A stretch of DNA of 25,755 nucleotides, taken from NCBI GenBank assembly GCA_036258135.1, contig DATAEG010000116.1, positions 1 to 25,755 of the forward strand. Reading direction: 5' to 3'. The notes beneath the pieces were generated by a model, which was not told the DNA's origin, did not search any database, and saw nothing but the letters and a program-made list of their open reading frames with translations. Source of the DNA: DATAEG01 sp036258135 (GTDB taxonomy: Bacteria > Actinomycetota > Actinomycetes > Mycobacteriales > Jatrophihabitantaceae). A program made the position numbers and the translations under genes. Positions 23,554 through 25,755 of this stretch are shown here, one piece after another. Numbering within the stretch: position 1 is the first letter of the stretch; the number at the start of each line of letters is the position of its first letter.

Positions 23554-25107
23554 TCACCCAGCGGCAGTGTCCGAAGTCTCAAGGAACGGGGTGAGCAACC
23601 CCGGCGTGGCCGTCTCGGCGAACGGGACCGCCTCGGCGGCCGAGAGGTCCAGCGCCCGGTATTTCTGCCGTCCGCACGCGGTCGTCGCCACCAGCGTGGT
23701 CACCCCCGCCCGCCGCTGGAACCACGACGAGCGCAGGTTCCATCCGATGATCGCCTCGGTCTCCAACGCCACGCGGCGGCGCACGATCGTCCCCTCTCGG
23801 ACGACGAAGAATCCGGCAACCAGCGCGTGGCCGAGCGAGCGGTATCGGTCGAAGGCGACGGGTACGAGCGCCACCGCGGTCAAGCCGAGCAGTAGCGGGA
23901 CTGCGGCCGGTGCGTCCTGCACGGCCAGCGCGACGGCCACGGCGGCGACGCCAACGACAGCCAGTCCGGCCCGAGTGAAACGCCGCCGCTGTGCCGCTTC
24001 GGGGTGAGGGCGGAGGCTGGCCACCCCCGGCTGGTCGGTCCGGCAGACGGCCGCGGCCACGTCGACGGCCACTGCCTTCGGGGCAGGCGGCAGCAGGATC
24101 TCGCCGCCCCGTTCGGCGCCGCGGCCCACCCGCAGACCGGTGGCCACGGCGATCACCCGCGCGCCGCGCACCAAGCGCAGCAGCAAAGGCTCGGACAGTT
24201 CGACACCGCGCAGCCGCCGGCTCTCGATGGTGGTGGCCCGGGTGGTAAGTAGTCCGCGGCTGACGTGCACGGTGCCCTCGGCCGTCCGGGTGAGCCGGAA
24301 ACCCCAGAAGGCCAGCACGTAGCCGGCGGTGGAGAGGATCGCCACCAGCACGACCAGGCTGAGCGTCGCCTGCACCGCCAGCACCACCGGGCTGGTGTCG
24401 TGCACGTGGTTGCGCACGCCACGTACCGCGGCGTACCGGTCCGGGTTGACGTGGGCCTCGTTGATGACCCGCCAGGCCAGCCCGGCCACCGCCAGCAGGG
24501 TGAGGAAGCCGGTCAGCGTGAACGGGCCGTAGCGGATCCAGGCCGGGTCCAGCCGGGCCAGCTCGACCTCCTGTGCAGGCACGGCCGGGCTGGCCGCTGG
24601 CGGCTCGGCCTCCGCCGATTCGGCGCCGGCCGGGTGCCGGTGCAGGACGTCCGCGCGCAGACGCGCCGCCTGCTCGGGACTCAGCCCGTCCAGCGTGAGG
24701 TGGCGTTCCTTCTCGTTGTCCGACCGCCCGGTGCCCAGCCGCACCCGCGTCAGGCCCACGAACCGGTGCATCAACGTGGCCTGCACATCCACGGTGCGGA
24801 CCCGGTCGAGCGGCACGGTCATCCGACGTCGGCGCAGCAGCCCGGTGCGCAGCTGCACCTGCGCTCCCGTGATCCGGTACCGTGTGGTCGCCCATCGGGT
24901 CGTCCCGGCGAGGACGGCAATGCCCGCGGCCACCGAGCTCCAGACCGCTCCCTGTCCGGACCGACCGCCGGCCAGCAGTAGCGCCAGCAGCGCCGGCGCG
25001 GCTCGGATCACGTCGCCGACGACGTTGACGAGAAGCATGCGGATGTTCAGTCGCGTCCACGGTGGGTCGGCGATCGTCGCGGGCTCGACGGTGAGCGGTT
25101 CGCTCAC
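23554..25107 (-). CDS. Membrane protein with three bacterial PH (bPH_2/DUF304) domains, YdbT-like
   Basis: Integral membrane protein of 517 residues with pairs of membrane helices alternating with bPH_2 domains. The first domain is about 65-145 (RYRITGAQVQLRTGLL, then VPLDRVRTVDVQ), the second about 275-350 (GFRLTRTAEGTVHVSRGLL, ESRRLRGVEL), the third about 425-495 (HALVAGFFVVREGTIVRRR, ALETEAIIGW). Hydrophobic pairs occur near 22-60, 200-265 and 375-410. An Ala/Glu/Pro-rich linker lies around 165-190. The GTG start at 25107 overlaps the stop of the preceding gene by four bases. This is the YdbS–YdbT pair of Bacillus, whose role is not well defined (linked to resistance to foreign antimicrobials there). 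Longer readings toward 25479 cross the upstream gene in the wrong frame. Confidence 0.88.
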   Translation of the reverse strand: MSEPLTVEPATIADPPWTRLNIRMLLVNVVGDVIRAAPALLALLLAGGRSGQGAVWSSVAAGIAVLAGTTRWATTRYRITGAQVQLRTGLLRRRRMTVPLDRVRTVDVQATLMHRFVGLTRVRLGTGRSDNEKERHLTLDGLSPEQAARLRADVLHRHPAGAESAEAEPPAASPAVPAQEVELARLDPAWIRYGPFTLTGFLTLLAVAGLAWRVINEAHVNPDRYAAVRGVRNHVHDTSPVVLAVQATLSLVVLVAILSTAGYVLAFWGFRLTRTAEGTVHVSRGLLTTRATTIESRRLRGVELSEPLLLRLVRGARVIAVATGLRVGRGAERGGEILLPPAPKAVAVDVAAAVCRTDQPGVASLRPHPEAAQRRRFTRAGLAVVGVAAVAVALAVQDAPAAVPLLLGLTAVALVPVAFDRYRSLGHALVAGFFVVREGTIVRRRVALETEAIIGWNLRSSWFQRRAGVTTLVATTACGRQKYRALDLSAAEAVPFAETATPGLLTPFLETSDTAAG

Positions 25108-25595
25108 GTGGCGTCTCCGGGCGTGGCCTGGGTGATCTCGGTGAGCTGTTCGGCCAGGCGATCGGCGGTGGGAGCGTCCAGGCCGTGGATGGCCAGCGGC
25201 CCGGCGGCGCTCGCGGTGGTGACGGTCACCCGGGCCAGGCCGAACAGTTGCTCGATCGGGCCCCGCTCGGTGTCGACGGTCTGGATGCGTGAGATCGGGG
25301 CGATGCGGCGTTCGACGGTGAACCAGCCGTGCTGGACGTAGACGGCCTGGTCGGTCGTCTCCCACCGGTGCACGCGATACCGCCAAATGGGCATGATCAC
25401 GAGATAGGCGAGTCCGAGCACTGCGGACAACACGGCGACGATGATCTGAGCGGTGCGGACATCGGCGACCAGCCACCACAGCGCTTCAACGGCGGCCACC
25501 ATCAGGCAGGTGCGCAGACCGAGCACCGTCCAGTACCACCGCGCGCGCGGGTGCACCCGCCAACGGGGTGCACGCAGCGTCACCGTCTCGGACAC
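25104..25595 (-). CDS. PH-domain membrane protein, YdbS-like
   Basis: 163-residue membrane protein with a short basic N-terminus, two hydrophobic segments (about 25-45 and 50-70, the second ending YLVIMPIWRYRVHRWET) and one bPH_2 domain (about 75-145: AVYVQHGWFTVERRIAPISRIQTVDTERGPIEQLFGLARVTV holds its core, here cited by ends only as AVYVQHGW...LARVTV). GTG at 25595 is chosen because GGAGG stands seven bases upstream; longer readings start in the upstream palindrome region. Coupled by a GTGA overlap to the three-domain gene that follows. Confidence 0.87.
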   Translation of the reverse strand: MSETVTLRAPRWRVHPRARWYWTVLGLRTCLMVAAVEALWWLVADVRTAQIIVAVLSAVLGLAYLVIMPIWRYRVHRWETTDQAVYVQHGWFTVERRIAPISRIQTVDTERGPIEQLFGLARVTVTTASAAGPLAIHGLDAPTADRLAEQLTEITQATPGDAT

Positions 25596-25755
25596 GAGCA
25601 CACCTCCGCCCGAGCGGTCAGACGCCACGAAGTGGCGTATGGGCGGCGGTGTGCGGACAGCACGGTCATGAGTCGAGCTTGGCATCGAGACGATGCCTAC
25701 GCATGCGTCCCACGTCACACATCGGCAGTGACAGATATCAGTCCACGGGCGTCCG
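25596..25755. promoter_or_regulatory. Upstream region of the ydbS/ydbT operon with several dyads
   Basis: 160 bases to the window edge with no recognisable gene. It holds two perfect 7-3-7 inverted repeats, ACGCCAC-GAA-GTGGCGT (25622-25638) and GGCATCG-AGA-CGATGCC (25681-25697), and a 10-base palindrome ACGCATGCGT (25699-25708). They may be regulator sites or RNA stems in the leader. The -10 box could not be fixed. Confidence 0.45.

Overview
The window looks like chromosomal DNA of a high-GC actinobacterium. The coding frames have the codon use of that group, GTG starts are common, and the plus-strand run ripA-like NlpC/P60 – moxR – DUF58 – VWA – fabG – fabI – hemH – nfeD – SPFH, preceded by acn on the opposite strand, is the gene order I know from the Mycobacterium tuberculosis acn–ripA–moxR–fabG1–inhA–hemZ–Rv1487–Rv1488 region. 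The enoyl reductase has a clearly shorter substrate-binding loop than mycobacterial InhA, so I suspect a non-mycolate actinomycete; the genus cannot be told from this window. There is no transposase, phage gene, CRISPR array, tRNA or rRNA that I can see.

Layout. 1-2496 (minus): a xylose/ribose-type sugar ABC importer (lipoprotein, ATPase, permease cut by the window edge) with two palindromes upstream. 2717-5515 (minus): aconitase. 5659-7397 (plus): a class II-like sirtuin translationally coupled to a PAP2-type membrane phosphatase/transferase. 7562-8893: a secreted coiled-coil NlpC/P60 peptidoglycan hydrolase with a perfect palindrome in its leader. 8936-11900: MoxR ATPase, DUF58 and VWA proteins. 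11932-14463: fabG, fabI and coproporphyrin ferrochelatase, closed by a strong hairpin. 14464-15572: an intergenic-rich stretch with a small PPOX/F420-type flavin-fold gene on the minus strand, bracketed by two copies of a 95-bp structured repeat. 15573-17465 (plus): an NfeD/SPFH pair. 17471-21941 (minus): HTH-Mop regulator, modA, modB, modC and an Eis-like N-acetyltransferase, likely one operon. 22000-25595 (minus): a CPBP-type membrane protein, a YceI protein, and two PH-domain membrane proteins (YdbT/YdbS-like).

How the parts fit. Most of the window is housekeeping: TCA cycle (acn), fatty-acid elongation (fabG/fabI), haem synthesis (hemH), wall remodelling (NlpC/P60 and the MoxR module), membrane quality control (NfeD/SPFH), and uptake of sugar and molybdate. 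Several cistrons touch or overlap (sirtuin/PAP2, DUF58/VWA, modR/modA, modB/modC, ydbS/ydbT), which suggests translational coupling. Four transcription units have a TANNNT hexamer 6-7 bases before the start codon and no Shine-Dalgarno sequence, the arrangement expected for leaderless mRNAs.

The least explained sequence is the pair of 95-bp repeats around the PPOX gene, followed by unexplained palindromes upstream of the NlpC/P60, sugar-transporter and ydbS genes and a hairpin inside or just before modC. I found no convincing new multi-gene system; the sirtuin–PAP2 pair and the Eis-like gene at the end of the molybdate operon are the most unusual gene associations.
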